64,000 nt of DNA, from NCBI GenBank assembly GCA_035048485.1, contig CM068590.1, positions 8,297,329-8,361,328 on the forward strand, read 5' to 3'. The DNA is from Pteria penguin. Lineage: Eukaryota; Mollusca; Bivalvia; Pterioida; Pteriidae. The position numbers were made by a program, and so were the translations under genes. Positions 46,227 to 57,311 of this stretch are shown one piece after another. Below the pieces are notes generated by a model that worked only from the letters and a program-made list of their open reading frames with translations, had not been told where the DNA came from and did not search any database. Position 1 is the first letter of the stretch. Every line of letters begins with the position of its first letter.

Positions 46227-46735
46227 CTATATACAACAAAAAGAACTGCAGGATTAAAACCAAATTATCACATGGAATAAAAATAAACCATTTTATCAAG
46301 TTACAAACATTTTTACATGTTTGGAATGAGAGATTTAAAAGTTCAAATTCTATGATTTTTTTGGTGAATCTATTACAAACTTTATAACCACAATGACAAA
46401 TTTTAATAACATTAGTTGTCACCTCCTACAAACAAAGATTTAGGGGAATATAGGAATCACCCTACAGGGGCATAACTGCCATGTAAGCCCGGGCTTGCAC
46501 TTTATTCGATCAACGGCAAAAAAAAAAATCAATTTACATAAGAGAGAGAGAGAGAGACAGAAGATCCACCAAAACTGCTGTGAAGTGGTACTATCATCTC
46601 CCTGCATCTGTAGTAACATTTCTACCTTAAGATCTTTATTATTTAAAACAAAACATATGGTCAAATATTCCACATATTTCTTAAAAAGGAGGCATTTTCA
46701 ATGTGGTTTATCCAGCTCAGATTGCTAAAATCGAT
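46148..46735 (-). repeat. Segmental duplicate, interrupted copy
   Basis: Nearly the same as 51302-51885, including exon B, the (AG)n tract, 'atctccctgcatctgtagta' and 'tcagattgctaaaatcg'. The homology breaks where the 3.7-kb element (46755-50454) is inserted and resumes at 50458. Confidence 0.85.
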
Positions 46736-47369
46736 TTTGAACCCCCAACCACCCGTACGAAGTGACTAGACGTAATCCGGCTGGTTTTGAGGCGTAAACC
46801 AGCTGTAAACTAGACGGATGTGGTCATTACGCCTCTCTGACCAGGCGGAATTGAGCAGGACACGTAATTTGTAAAGATTCCGTGTCTCACACAGAGACGG
46901 AATTTCATGAAACCAGGCGTAATGATAACGACCAAGCGTAATATTAATCTTAGAATTTTCGCTACAGACGGAAATTTGGACTTAGAAATTTTAGTAGTGG
47001 GAAATGCTGTACCGAGGCGGAATAAAAACTTAGAGAAATCAACATCAACAGGCATTATTTTGATACGTGAGAATGAAGTGTTATTTATGAAACATATATA
47101 TATCAAACGTCTCTATATAAAATTTGAATAAATTGTATAACTCTTTCTTTTTACATATTTTCCCATGATTGTAATATTTTCGAAGTTAAAAGACAAAAAT
47201 ATGGTAACAAAATGCAAAGTTGATAACTTCGGCAAAATCGGAAAATGTTTAAAAAAAAAGTTTTACATGCTGCATTTTCATTTATTCAATTAATTGAGTA
47301 GATTTTAGAGTTTACAACTTTAATCAGCTTCCTCAACTGTCAGGTTATGGTTATGATATTTAAGGTGAA

Positions 47370-47622
47370 TCATGATTCATAAATAACGATCCATTCACGT
47401 ACCGATTCGTTGCACTTTGATTCTGAGACAGAATGTGTAAGCAGGTGATCGTCATTTTCTTCATTCTCATTATTCACTTCAATCATGCTTAGATCAACTA
47501 AATCACTTTTTTTATCTACACATTCCAAATCATTGTTAGCAAAGACAAAATCGAAATCTTCTATTTCATTATCCTTTTTCGAATCAGAATTATACCTTTT
47601 TTCTCAGTTTTGGTGTATTCAT
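47370..47622 (-). pseudogene. Acidic ORF remnant in the 3.7-kb element, frameshifted
   Basis: The ATG at 47622 gives 'MNTPKLRKK', then a shift of frame near 47595. The downstream frame reads 74 codons, Asp/Glu/Asn-rich ('SDSKKDNEIEDFDFVF', 'NNENEENDDHLL'), to a stop at 47370. No domain recognised. The shift could be a mutation or a missed intron. Confidence 0.35.
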
Positions 47623-48052
47623 CGTGTGTCGTAAACTGACAACTAAATCTCTTCGAAACTTCAGAGAAATATAGATAGGGCACAAATAGGTCAGTTCCCG
47701 ATTTATCGATCTGTTAATTTATTCCTCATTAATTTGTAGTTCTCGTGATCAAGTAATCATGACTCGAAATTTTCTTTAACTTAAAATTTATATTGTTCAA
47801 TTAACTCAGTATAAACATACTAAACTTTTTTCGATGAAAAATATCAATACCATTATATTAACATATGCGCAATCAAATCTCCTTGTTGGCCTCATCATTA
47901 GCAGCATGGGGTGTTGAAACATGATATGAAAATCTGGGATTCCCGGCAGAGGTTACGCTTGCATTAGGCGCGCAGTCTTATAACGTAAGTTCTCCTGTTA
48001 CTCGTTTGAATTTTTACTTTGAGTTCGTCAAAACTCGGACATTGAGAAGCAC

Positions 48053-48218
48053 AATGTTTGCTTGCAATTTTTCATGGAAGATGCAACTTTTAAGTGTTAT
48101 TGGACAAAACAACAAGGGATTGGTGTTTAAACGGCAGCTTCGAAGTAAAGGAGACCGTGACAGTGATATCATGGGGAAAGATCTGAGATATATAACGGGG
48201 TCATTGTTCGTTCAGGGT
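48053..48218 (+). CDS. Possible first coding exon in the 3.7-kb element
   Basis: From the ATG ('MFACNFSWKMQLLSVIGQNN') about 54 codons run to the donor 'ttcag|ggtaagt' region near 48218. Composition is protein-like, including 'RSKGDRDSDIMGKDLRYI'. A longer frame from 48006 exists, but the internal ATG has the better context. I do not recognise the protein. It lies on the same strand as the exons at 49505 and 49895 and may belong to one gene. Confidence 0.35.
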
Positions 48219-49007
48219 AAGTTGTTTTTAGAAATTTATACTTTAGTTTAAAAATTCCATTCAAAACTGTGGTAACAATCCAGGTGTCTTCCGACATTTG
48301 ACCTTTTTGTTCTAGCTAACTTGACTGAAACTTTCTGTACATGTACTTATGAATTCATTTAACGAGTAAAATAATGTATATCCGAATCAGGGACGTATAT
48401 AACACAATATACGTCCCTGTCCGAAACAATTCCATACTTGTACTAGTAATGCTGTTAAATTGATTTTGATAAATTCATAGACTAAGCCGTTTCTTCGTAC
48501 AAATTGTAATTATGAAATTAATTTACAAATAGATATTTCATATATTGTATATTTTATTTTATCTAGTCTTGCAATTTGAATTTTTATCACGTGACAAACG
48601 TACCCTCGACTTTTACGAGACTTCGCGATAAACATGATGGCTGCGCCCATGGGATTGTAAACATTTCGTTTCCACGGCCTTCCATTATTTAATCTATCAA
48701 GTAAGGAATCGACTTTGATTTATTAATGAATTATATTCAGTTTCAATTACTGATACAGTTTGTGGTTTGATAATATTAACGCCATGATGTGCGTTACCTG
48801 GCACCAGTGCACCACCTGACTTAGCCAATGGCTGGCTATGGTTATTGCATATACCGTATCATGGCGCACTGGCGGATCCAGGATTATCCGAAAAGGGGGC
48901 CCACACCTGTATTATCTAAACTACAAAGAGCTGGAGTGGGGTATTCCAGTGGTATGGGACTCGCGTAATGATCAGGAGATTCATGTTGTATCAGCATTGG
49001 TCATGAC

Positions 49008-49151
49008 CAGTGGCGTATCCAGGATTTCCGAAAAGGGGGGGGGGGGGCTGCATGGGTATTAGCCAAACTTCATGGCCATTTTTGGTGCAAAATCTGGATT
49101 TTTACCAGTAAATATGTGACCAAAAGGGGGGGTCCTCTAAATCCGCCACTG
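49008..49151. mobile_element. MITE, 144 bp, with 5-bp target duplication
   Basis: Inverted ends 'cagtggcgtatccag' and 'ctaaatccgccactg', flanked by 'atgac' on both sides (49003-49007 and 49152-49156). The interior has a G run and 'aaatctggatttttacc'. The start of another copy lies at about 48868 ('actggcggatccagg'), and relics at 8021 and 25793. Confidence 0.85.
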
Positions 49152-49165
49152 ATGACAGTATCAGA

Positions 49166-49345
49166 TGGTAAAAACCGAGGCCCTGTGTCATGGTCGGTGT
49201 GGTACATAAAAGATCCCTTACTGCTTCGGGTGGGTCCTTTGTAAAATTCAATATTTGTATGCAATTCATCAGTCAGATGCCGTCACCAAATATGCACATT
49301 AATTAATCATAAGTGTGAAGTTGAACAATAATCAATCAATCAATC
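49166..49345 (+). mobile_element. SINE1, 5'-truncated
   Basis: Starts within the body ('agatggtaaaaaccgaggcc') and continues 'aagatcccttactgcttcgg' to the tail 'aataatcaatcaatcaatc'. The head is absent. Confidence 0.85.
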
Positions 49346-49504
49346 ACAGTCCCTAACTGCTTCTGATTGGTCTGACTTTCAGTTATAAAATTTATGTGCA
49401 CTACAGTTCAGACTGATGATGTCTCCAAATATGTTAAATAATTGTAGCAGTAATGTTTTTACAAAAATTGACATTGATGCAAGCAATTTATTCATTTATT
49501 TGCA

Positions 49505-49687
49505 GATTCCAAAAGAGCCACTTCTGAAAACATATGAGATGTTCTCATTAGTCTGGACAAAATTAGAAGTTCAACTGCTGCTGCAAGGAAATCTAGCAAA
49601 CCAGGATATACCCTATGCTATAATTTATTAGTGGGGGTATTCAGCATTAAAGAAATGGCAAATACTAGAGTAGAGGCCAGGGACTAA
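49505..49687 (+). pseudogene. BEN-domain-like exon remnant
   Basis: A good acceptor 'tttatttatttgcag' precedes it. One frame reads 'IPKEPLLKTYEMFS' and then stops. Another, from about 49538, reads 'SLDKIRSSTAAARKSSKPGY' then 'NLLVGVFSIKEMANTRVEAR' to a stop at 49687. The pattern of '..ar......LL..lFs.eEla' resembles the C-terminal half of BEN domains, which bind DNA or chromatin. A frameshift between the two parts is likely. The match is by eye and tentative. Confidence 0.35.
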
Positions 49688-49894
49688 CTAAACAGAAAGG
49701 AGATAATCTTCCAATTTTGTCAAAAAACTAAAATTGCATCTGTAAAAGGTAAGAAAACTGTTACATTAAAGAAGCTTTTTATGAAAAATCTAAATTTTTG
49801 AAATAAATTCTTAATATTCAAGCTCTGAAAGCAATTGTTTTTGGAGAAAATCATTATGTACATTTAAATGGTCTATTTATATTATATCTGCAGG

Positions 49895-50029
49895 CTTCTG
49901 TGTCCACTCAGGTGTAAACAGAATGAGAAGCCCATTCCTGGAGAAAGTGAAATGAACAATGCTATTACTGAACAAGTGTCACATGCAAGGAAGAAGTTGA
50001 AAAAAAAAAAGAGAAACTTTTCACATTAA
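49895..50029 (+). CDS. Possible terminal exon with lysine-rich end
   Basis: The acceptor 'atatctgcag' precedes 'gcttctgtgtccactcagg'. The frame reads 'CPLRCKQNEKPIPGESEMNN', then 'ITEQVSHARKKLKKKKR' and a stop at about 50029. It could be the last exon of the gene begun at 48053. No domain recognised. Confidence 0.3.
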   Translation, partial: LLCPLRCKQNEKPIPGESEMNNAITEQVSHARKKLKKKKRNFSH

Positions 50030-51056
50030 TTAATCAAAGTGTTTCTTAGTTTAAGACAAAATGCATTTTATGACTTTTACATCTACTCTTAACTATTATC
50101 AGAAATTCTTTTATAAAATTCAAAACAGGAAATGTGGTTTTGTTTCTTTTCAACCTTTTATGCAAGATTACAGACTGTTTCTTCAAATTACGCCTGGTTT
50201 CTAATACGCCTGGTCACTAATATGCCTCTTATTGTACAAATTACGCCTGGTCATTGAACAAGAATAATTTCTATATACGCCTGGTTTTTTCTAGCCAGGC
50301 GGACTAATTTGCATATTTGGGACAAAATTACGCCTGGATTCCGCCTAATTTTCCGCTTGGTTCTTGTATTGGGTGTAATACAGTAAGTTCCACCTGGTTT
50401 ACGCTAGTCTGACGCCTGGTTATCCGTCTCATTTACAGGCGTAACATTTCGTACAGGCAGGGCTCTGCCCTGGACCTGTTGGGGGCCTACAGTGGCCCCC
50501 AGACCCCTCACTTTTATGGGCTTGCACTTCGTAACAATGCTAGCTACGCGCCTACCCTATCCATCCATTTGGATTAGAAGAGTTATAAAGTAAGCAGTTC
50601 TATTAATAAAACTCACATAATATTGATCTGTCTTATGCTGAATACAGATATTGCCATGACACAAAGGTGTGGCAAGATCTTAGCCAAGGTCATGTCTTCA
50701 ATGTTTCAGCTTCCCCCTGAAAAATTTCTTAAGGAACAACTTTGTTGCTTTAGAGAGCATTTCTCCTACCGTCTTTCTACAATGCACAGTCAGAAGTATA
50801 CTGCCGAGTTCCCATCAACTGAAGTGATCGAGACCTCATGACCTCGTCTGCCATATACCACATTACACTACGAAGGTGTTCCATAAAGAAACATTTATGA
50901 GGTTCTAGCTATTTTTGACCCACAGTAACATTGATTCCTTTGAATATAATGAAATAGAACATATCACAGTGACTCAAGACTACACAATCTCAACATGCTT
51001 AAATTTGTCACCGTTCAAAACTGTCAAAAAGATTGTTTGATAAAAATGACATTTAC

Positions 51057-51131
51057 CTATGAGATGATGTGAGACTGTAGGTACTCCTCTCTGGGCATGG
51101 GAATTGCCCATCCATCGCTCTCATATCATAT
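51057..51131 (-). other. Candidate cassette exon X7 (type A)
   Basis: 75 nt; acceptor 'gtctttgttgtatacag', donor 'catag|gtaaat'. One frame open throughout. Confidence 0.6.
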
Positions 51132-51301
51132 CTGTATACAACAAAGACAAATGTAATATTGATATCAGTTAATATAAACAAAAGAACTAATTTACTTGAC
51201 TGAGTATTATAATGTTCGGATCAAGATAAAGGCAGAGTTCTATGTAGAGTGTTACAACACCAAACTTTCCACACTATTTTGGATAAAAATGACATCCATA
51301 C

Positions 51302-51380
51302 CTATGAGAGGATGGGGTGCTGCTGGACTTCTTTGTCCCTCTGCCATAGGGATTGTCTCATCATCATTCTCATGTTGTGT
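51302..51380 (-). other. Candidate cassette exon X8 (type B)
   Basis: 79 nt; acceptor 'tctttttgttgtatatag', donor 'catag|gtatgg'. Intron to X7 is about 170 bp. Confidence 0.6.
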
Positions 51381-52518
51381 CTATATACAACAAAAAGAAC
51401 TGCAGGATTAAAACCAATATCACATGGAATAAAAATAAACCATTTTATCAAGTTACAAACATTTTTAAATGTTTGAAATTAGAGATTAAAGTTCAAATTC
51501 TATGATTTTTTTAGTGAGTCTATTACAAACTTTATAACCACAATGACAAGTTTTAATAACATTAGTTGTCACCTCCTACAAACAAAGATTTTTAGGGAAT
51601 ATAGGAATCACCCTACAGGGGCATAGCTGCCATGTAAGCCCGGGCTTGCACCTTATTCAACAGCAAAAAAAAAATCAATTTACATAAGAGAGAGAGAGAG
51701 AGACAGAAGATCCACCAAAACTGCTGTGAAGTGGTACTATCATCTCCCTGCATCTGTAGTAACATTTCTACCTTAAGATCTTTATTATTTAAAACAAAAC
51801 ATATGGTCAAATATTCCACATATTTCTTAAAAAGGACTCAGGCATTTTCAATGTGGTTCAGGGGGCTCAGATTGCTAAAATCGTTTTCCGTCGGGGGCTG
51901 CCCCCTTGAACCTCTAACCAGGGCTCTGCCCTGGACCTGTTGGGGGCCTACAGTGGCCCCCAGACCCCTCACTTTTATGGGCTTGCACTTCGTAACAATG
52001 CTAGCTATGTGCCTACCCTATCCATCCATTTGGATTAGAAGAGTTATAAAGTAAGCAGTTCTATTTATAAAACTCACATAATATTGATCTGTCTTATGCT
52101 GAATACAGATATTGCCATGATACAAAGGTGTGGCAAGATCTTAGCCAAGGTCATGTCTTCAATGTTTCAGCTTCCCCCTGAAAAATTTCTTAATGATCCA
52201 CAACTTTGTTGCTTTAGAGAGCATTTCTCCTACCGACTTTCTACACTGCACAGTCAGAAGTATACTGCCGAGTCCCCATCAACTGAAGTGATCGAGACCT
52301 CATGACCTCGCCTGCCATACCACATTACACTACGAAGGTGTTCCATAAAGAAACATTTATGAGGTTCTAGAGATTTCTGACCCACAGTAACATTGATTCC
52401 TTTGAATATAATGAAATAGAACATATCACAGTGACTCAAGACTACACAATCTCAACATGCTTAAATTTGTCACCGTTCAAAACTGTCAAAAAGATTGTTT
52501 GATAAAAATGACATTTAC

Positions 52519-52595
52519 CTATGAGATGATGTGAGACTGCAGGTAGTCTCCTCTCTGGGCAAGGGAATTGCCCATCCATCGCTCTCATATCATAT
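52519..52595 (-). other. Candidate cassette exon X9 (type A, 2-nt insertion)
   Basis: 77 nt; splice sites as in X7. The body has 'gcaggtagtctcctctc' where sister exons have 'gcaggtactcctctc' (plus strand), so its frame differs. Confidence 0.58.
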
Positions 52596-52764
52596 CTGTA
52601 TACAACAAAGACAAATGTAATATTGATATCATTTAATATAAACAAAAGAACTAATTTACTTGACTGAGTATTATAATGTTCAGATCAAGATAAAGGCAGA
52701 GTTCTATGTAGAGTGTTACAACACCAGACTTTCCACACTATTTAGATAAAAATGACATCCATAC

Positions 52765-52843
52765 CTATGAGAGGATGGGGTGCTGCTGGACTTCTTTGTC
52801 CCTCTGCCATAGGGATTGTCTCATCATCATTCTCATGTTGTGT
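52765..52843 (-). other. Candidate cassette exon X10 (type B)
   Basis: 79 nt; same signals and body as X8, with almost no change. Confidence 0.6.
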
Positions 52844-52935
52844 CTATATACAACAAAGAGAACTGCAGGATTAAAACCAATATCACATGGAATAAAAATA
52901 AAAGCGTTTCATCAAGTTATAAATATTCTAAATGT

Positions 52936-53402
52936 TTTGGAATGAGACACTGAAGCTCAAATTCTTTGGTGAGTTTCAAGCTTTAAACAACAAGCTTAGA
53001 GTCGCATGCAACACTCATCCCCTGCCACAACTTGTACCTAATACCTAATACCTGTGACTAATACATGTACCTCATTAGCAACATGAAAAAGTTATGTGAA
53101 CTTGGTAACCTTTTGCATGATTTAATAAGAAATAACATGGAATTCTGTGAAGTTTAACATAAAGTTCTAGTGAAACTGACAGCAAAATTTACAAAATAAA
53201 TCCCACCCTAAACCTTTACATGAGCTAGCCTTATATGAAGTTTGAAAGAATTCAATCATTCCTAACTCATGATCTAGAAACGAAATACAATGATAAATGT
53301 CTATTTTTAGTAACAGTGACCCTTAACGTTGACCCCAAATTCAATTCAAATCTGTATATATGCTAACAATATTGTATGAAGTATGAATCAAATTGATCAT
53401 TC
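52936..53402. other. Intergenic, dispersed-repeat fragment
   Basis: 53220-53400 has 'ctagccttatatgaagtttg' and 'gtgacccttaacgttgacc'. The same dispersed repeat recurs at 53700-54110. Confidence 0.5.
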
Positions 53403-53636
53403 CAGACTGATTGATTTTTGTTTAACGTCACACAACGAATATTTCACGTAATATGGTGACGGCATCTGCCTGATGCGGGGCATACAAATTTTGACCTTTG
53501 CAACGGACCCACTGAAGCAGTGAGGGATCTTTAACGTGCCATGCATACCACGACATGGGGCCTTGCTTTTTACTGTCTCATCCAAAAGACAGGACATCGG
53601 CATGACCAGAGCGGGACTCAAACCCCGGCCTATTCC
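53403..53636 (-). mobile_element. SINE1 (head b), inserted in a dispersed repeat, head truncated
   Basis: The plus strand runs from 'gactgattgatttttgttta' to 'gcgggactcaaaccccggcc'. The A-box part of the head is missing. Flanks belong to one dispersed repeat ('gatcattccaga' left, 'tattcctgactcatggtta' right). Confidence 0.85.
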
Positions 53637-55083
53637 TGACTCATGGTTATTGTCTGGAAACCATCCAGACAGATAGACAAACAGATGGACGACCAACAAC
53701 AAACATTATAGTCCATTCCAGTTACATAACCTAGGCTTTTATAAAGTTTAAAAGAAATCAATCATTCTTAACTCGAGTTATTATCTGGCAAATGAAATGC
53801 AGTGATAAATGTCTATTTTTAGTAACAATTATTTTTAGAATCGATCTTTTGACCTCAAAATCAATCCTACCCTAGACATTTACATGAGCTAGCCTTATAT
53901 GAAGTTTGAAAGAATTCAATAATTCCTACCTCAAGTTATCATCTAGAAACCGAAATACAATGATAAATGTCTATTATTAGTAACAGTGACCATTACAGTT
54001 GACCTTTTGATCCCAAAGTCAATCCCAAATTAGATCTTTATATAAGCTAACATTGTATGAAGTATGAATCAAATTGGTCATTCCCGACTGAAGTTATTGT
54101 TTGACAAACACTATAGTTCCCTCCAGATTCACAGGCAGGGCACTAATAAGATTCAAACTACAGTAGCTGCAATTGACAATAACTTTCCAGTCCCCCTGGT
54201 CCAAACACAAATATCCCCACTGGTAAAATGATTCTCTGAATATGGCCTTTACCTTGTAAAGATCAGGCCAAGGGCATGAAAAAAACTCCAGGAAGAAGGA
54301 AAGTTGTTGGTAGTATGAACTTATGCAGTACATCAATGTCCAGCATACTTGACCTTTTTTCTTTTCACCATGTACATGGATCACCCTCGTCACACAGGGA
54401 GTGGATCATTCTCATCCCATGTGTGTGATACGGTGACTAAGTGAAAAAAGTTACAAGTAAGGGCGCAGAAATGATGTCGCCTTATCAATGTCCAGTACAT
54501 TTTACCTTTGGACCCCAAAATCAATCCCATGGGTAATCTGTGTGTATCGTAAGTTGACTCTAGGGAAAATAGATAACACTACAAAGTCCTGAAACCACTG
54601 ATCTACTGACTAACGAACGGACAAACTGATCTACTGACTAACGAATGGACAAACTGATTCCATTATATCCCTCCACAACAACTCTGTTGTGGGGTATGAA
54701 GATTAAGGGGGTATATAGGAATCACCCTGTCCATTTATTTGATTCAGAAGATTTAAGAAGTAGGCTACTCTCTTAGCACAATTCGTATGATTATTCATAT
54801 TGAATTTGTAAATAATAATTTATAGAATTATTGCCCATAATGCAAAGGTGTGTCAAGAAAATTCTAAATGTCATATCTTCAAGGTCATCATCACAGCAGC
54901 CCGGGAATAAAGCTGGTACTGATAAACTTGGTTACTGTAGAGAGTATTTGTCCCACTGACTTACTTTAAATTCTCTACATGTAGGTTTACTGCTGAGCAC
55001 CTATCCAGACTTTATCCGATATACCACACTACACAATAACGGAGAACCTTTCTGATATACAAGAGTCTATTAAACTCAAACTA
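53637..55083. other. Intergenic, dispersed repeats and a diverged segmental copy
   Basis: 53700-54110 is dispersed repeat. 54597-54655 is two copies of a 29-bp unit, 'actgatctactgactaacga'. 54715-55030 is a diverged copy of the segmental unit ('aatcaccctgtccatttatt', 'gcaaaggtgtgtcaagaaaa', 'taccacactacac'). A 99-codon minus ORF at 54094 has no recognised domain. Confidence 0.55.
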
Positions 55084-56012
55084 CAGTCAAACTTCGATAT
55101 CTCGAACACTGATATCTCGAATACCCGGGATATCTCGAAGTCAAACGTCGGCCCCGAAAAAAATCCTTCGTATTATGATTAAATTCACCCCGGATGTGTC
55201 GAACACTGATATGTCGAATACCATGCTTATCTCGAATATATTTTCAAGTCCCGACGTTCTTATTCACCCGGTTTATCTCGAAGTTGGCTTATTATTGACA
55301 ATTTTCCCCACGGCGTTTACCCTAAACGACAGGTCGATCGCGTGGAGTGATCAATTGACCGTGTCGGTGTACAAAGCCGCAGTAATTACATAATCGATCA
55401 CGTCCGTGCATACCCTGTTATTTATACCAAAAAAAGATGATAGCTTATTAAACTTGACACAAAATTAGATAATCAACATTAACTGTAATTAGTGCTTTTT
55501 CATACCTGCGTTGAAAGAAATTTCTTTACACTGTTCATCAATTATTACTATTTCCAATCCGTGTGTATGTCTATGTATTTTTATGCAAAGTAATAATAAT
55601 TAAATCAAATTATGACGTGTGTCTTACGTGTTAGCCCATCCTCGGTTTTCGGTATAGTATACGACTGTTATATCCCATATTGGATTTAAATTACGATGTT
55701 ACTGAAAAGGAAACATGACGTTTTCAGTTTTAGAGTACATTCTCTATATATTCATAAAATATAAAAGGTATGATAAGATTTAGATTAATTATTTAGGAAC
55801 AATACAATATGCACATCTTCGTGCGTATTTATTGATAAATACATGTATATCTCATATATCTACTATAATAATCACAAATGTCAAATGAATCGGCGTACAT
55901 TAACAACTGCAAGATTTGTGATCCTAAACTCGAATTTTGGGTATCTCGAACTACGGATATCTCAAAGTATTTTCCACGGTCCCTCCAACTTCGAGATAAC
56001 TAGGTTTGACTG
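55084..56012. mobile_element. pogo/Tigger-like MITE, 929 bp, TA target duplication
   Basis: The left end 'cagtcaaacttcgatatctc' and right end (inverse) 'cagtcaaacctagttatctc' are flanked by TA. 'atatctcgaa' is repeated near both ends. No transposase. A solo right end of the same family lies at about 59183-59210. Confidence 0.85.
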
Positions 56013-56133
56013 TATTTTGATTAATTATCAATTTTATGCAAATTACTTTGGATATCCCACATCACTAACTATAACAAGTCTTGACATTTTTTAATTGTCA
56101 AAACCTTGTTTTATTTAAGTAACATTTATTTAC

Positions 56134-56205
56134 CTATGAAATGATGTGAGACTGCAGGTACTCCTCTCTGGGCATGGGAATTGCCCATCCATCGCTCTGT
56201 CATAT
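56134..56205 (-). other. Candidate cassette exon X11 (type A, 3-nt deletion)
   Basis: 72 nt; acceptor 'atttgttgtatacag', donor 'catag|gtaaataa'. The body lacks three bases near its start relative to X7. One frame open throughout. Confidence 0.55.
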
Positions 56206-56379
56206 CTGTATACAACAAATAAAAATACAATATTACAAATAAGAAAGCGAAATTGTAACAAACTTATTTTATCAAGTTCATGAACATTTCAATGAGATTA
56301 AGAAAGTGTGCTGAATATTCTACAATAATGCATGACTAAACTTTCTAAACTAGCACTGATAATAAAAAATGACATCCAT

Positions 56380-56830
56380 ATCTTTTGAGAGTTCTCTTGG
56401 ATCATGGTTAACAATTCTGTGAAATATTACTCATGTCCTTGCAATGGGTTAAAAGTTATGGCCCCAACAAAGATTTACCAATCATATGCAGAGTGACCTT
56501 GACCTTCCAGATATAACTTTGGTTCAAGGTCAAGACACACCCTTGGGTACTGGGCAACAATTCTGTGAAATACTATTGAAATCCATGATGGGGGTAAAGA
56601 GTTGTGACCCCGACAAAGATTTACCCATCATATGCATTGTGACATCGACCTTGCTGATATAACCTTTGAGTGAAGGTCATGACACATCCTTGGGTCCTGG
56701 GTAACAATTTTGTAAAACATTATTAAAATCCATGAGGTGTAAAAAGTTATGGCCTAGAAAAGAATCTAACTGACAAAAGCACTGTGACCTTCACTTTGCA
56801 GATATGACCTTGCAAATCAATAGGGTTCAT
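56380..56830. repeat. Diverged ~145-bp dispersed repeat, three units
   Basis: 'agtgaccttgaccttccaga', 'tgtgacatcgaccttgctga' and 'ctgtgaccttcactttgcag' head successive units with 'ggtcatgacacatccttggg'. Same family as 1-720. Confidence 0.75.
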
Positions 56831-57088
56831 TCTAGTGTCAAAAAAAGGGTACAAAGCTTTAAAAATCTAGCATAAACAGTTTGGTCTGTGTCTGGATTAC
56901 AATCTGCATACTAAAAAATTTGCTATTGTTGTCCACATGCCACAAGAAATAATTTTACCAAGTCTGAAAATCCTAGCCTAAACAGTGTGGTTTGTATTGT
57001 GTTAATTGCGGACAGACCCATGGACCCACAGGACCATACCATTATACATTCATCTACGATGGGTGTATAGTAAAGATAACATCCATAC

Positions 57089-57137
57089 CTTTGAGAGGAT
57101 GGGGTGCCGCTGGTCTTCCTCCTTCCGCGGCGATGAT
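57089..57137 (-). other. Candidate cassette exon X12 (type C), 5' part replaced
   Basis: The 3' half of a type C exon, 'caacgatggatcatcgccgc' to 'cccatcctctcaaag|gtatgg', is intact. The 5' half, with its acceptor, is replaced by unrelated sequence ('gtaaagtcctgc'), so it looks broken or uses another acceptor. Confidence 0.45.
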
Positions 57138-57311
57138 CCATCGTTGGCAGGACTTTACAAGTCAAATGTTATGCTGGGCGCCACAGCATAAGCACCTGAC
57201 AGGTAAAGACATCCCCTGCATCGTCCCGCTTCTTCTCTCCTTGGGTCTACAATTGAAAGCAATATTAAAGCAATGCAAGATACAAAACATAATAAATTGA
57301 TAGTATCAATG

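Larger units (their letters stand above)
46755..50454. mobile_element. 3.7-kb DNA element with inverted 'gtacgaa' ends and repeated 'acgcctgg' motifs
   Basis: The left end begins 'gtacgaagtgactagacgta' and the right end (inverse) begins 'gtacgaaatgttacgcctgt'. Both are followed within about 40-60 bp by 'agacggat' and 'gcgtaaaccag'. The outer 350 bp on each side is full of 'ttacgcctgg' or its inverse, probable binding sites for a cognate transposase. The empty site is visible by comparison with 51885-51922. It holds divergent ORF remnants: minus at 47370-47622, plus exons at 48053-50029. It also carries later MITE and SINE insertions. No DDE transposase is recognised. Confidence 0.7.
50458..51919 (-). 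repeat. Segmental duplication unit 1 (~1.46 kb) with exons X7 and X8
   Basis: Starts 'caggcagggctctgccctgg'. The same sequence recurs at 51920 with offset 1461-1463. Differences are scattered substitutions and small indels. ORFs at 50623-50841 and 52084-52305 (plus) are copies of each other and have no known domain. A much more diverged copy is recognisable at 54715-56230. Confidence 0.88.
51920..52935 (-). repeat. Segmental duplication unit 2 with exons X9 and X10
   Basis: Second copy of the unit starting at 50458. Homology fades after about 52935. Confidence 0.88.

Noticed and set aside
55175..55393. 72-codon ORF in the pogo-like element as a transposase
   Set aside because: No DDE or DNA-binding motif, and it lies in repeated terminal 'atatctcgaa' sequence.
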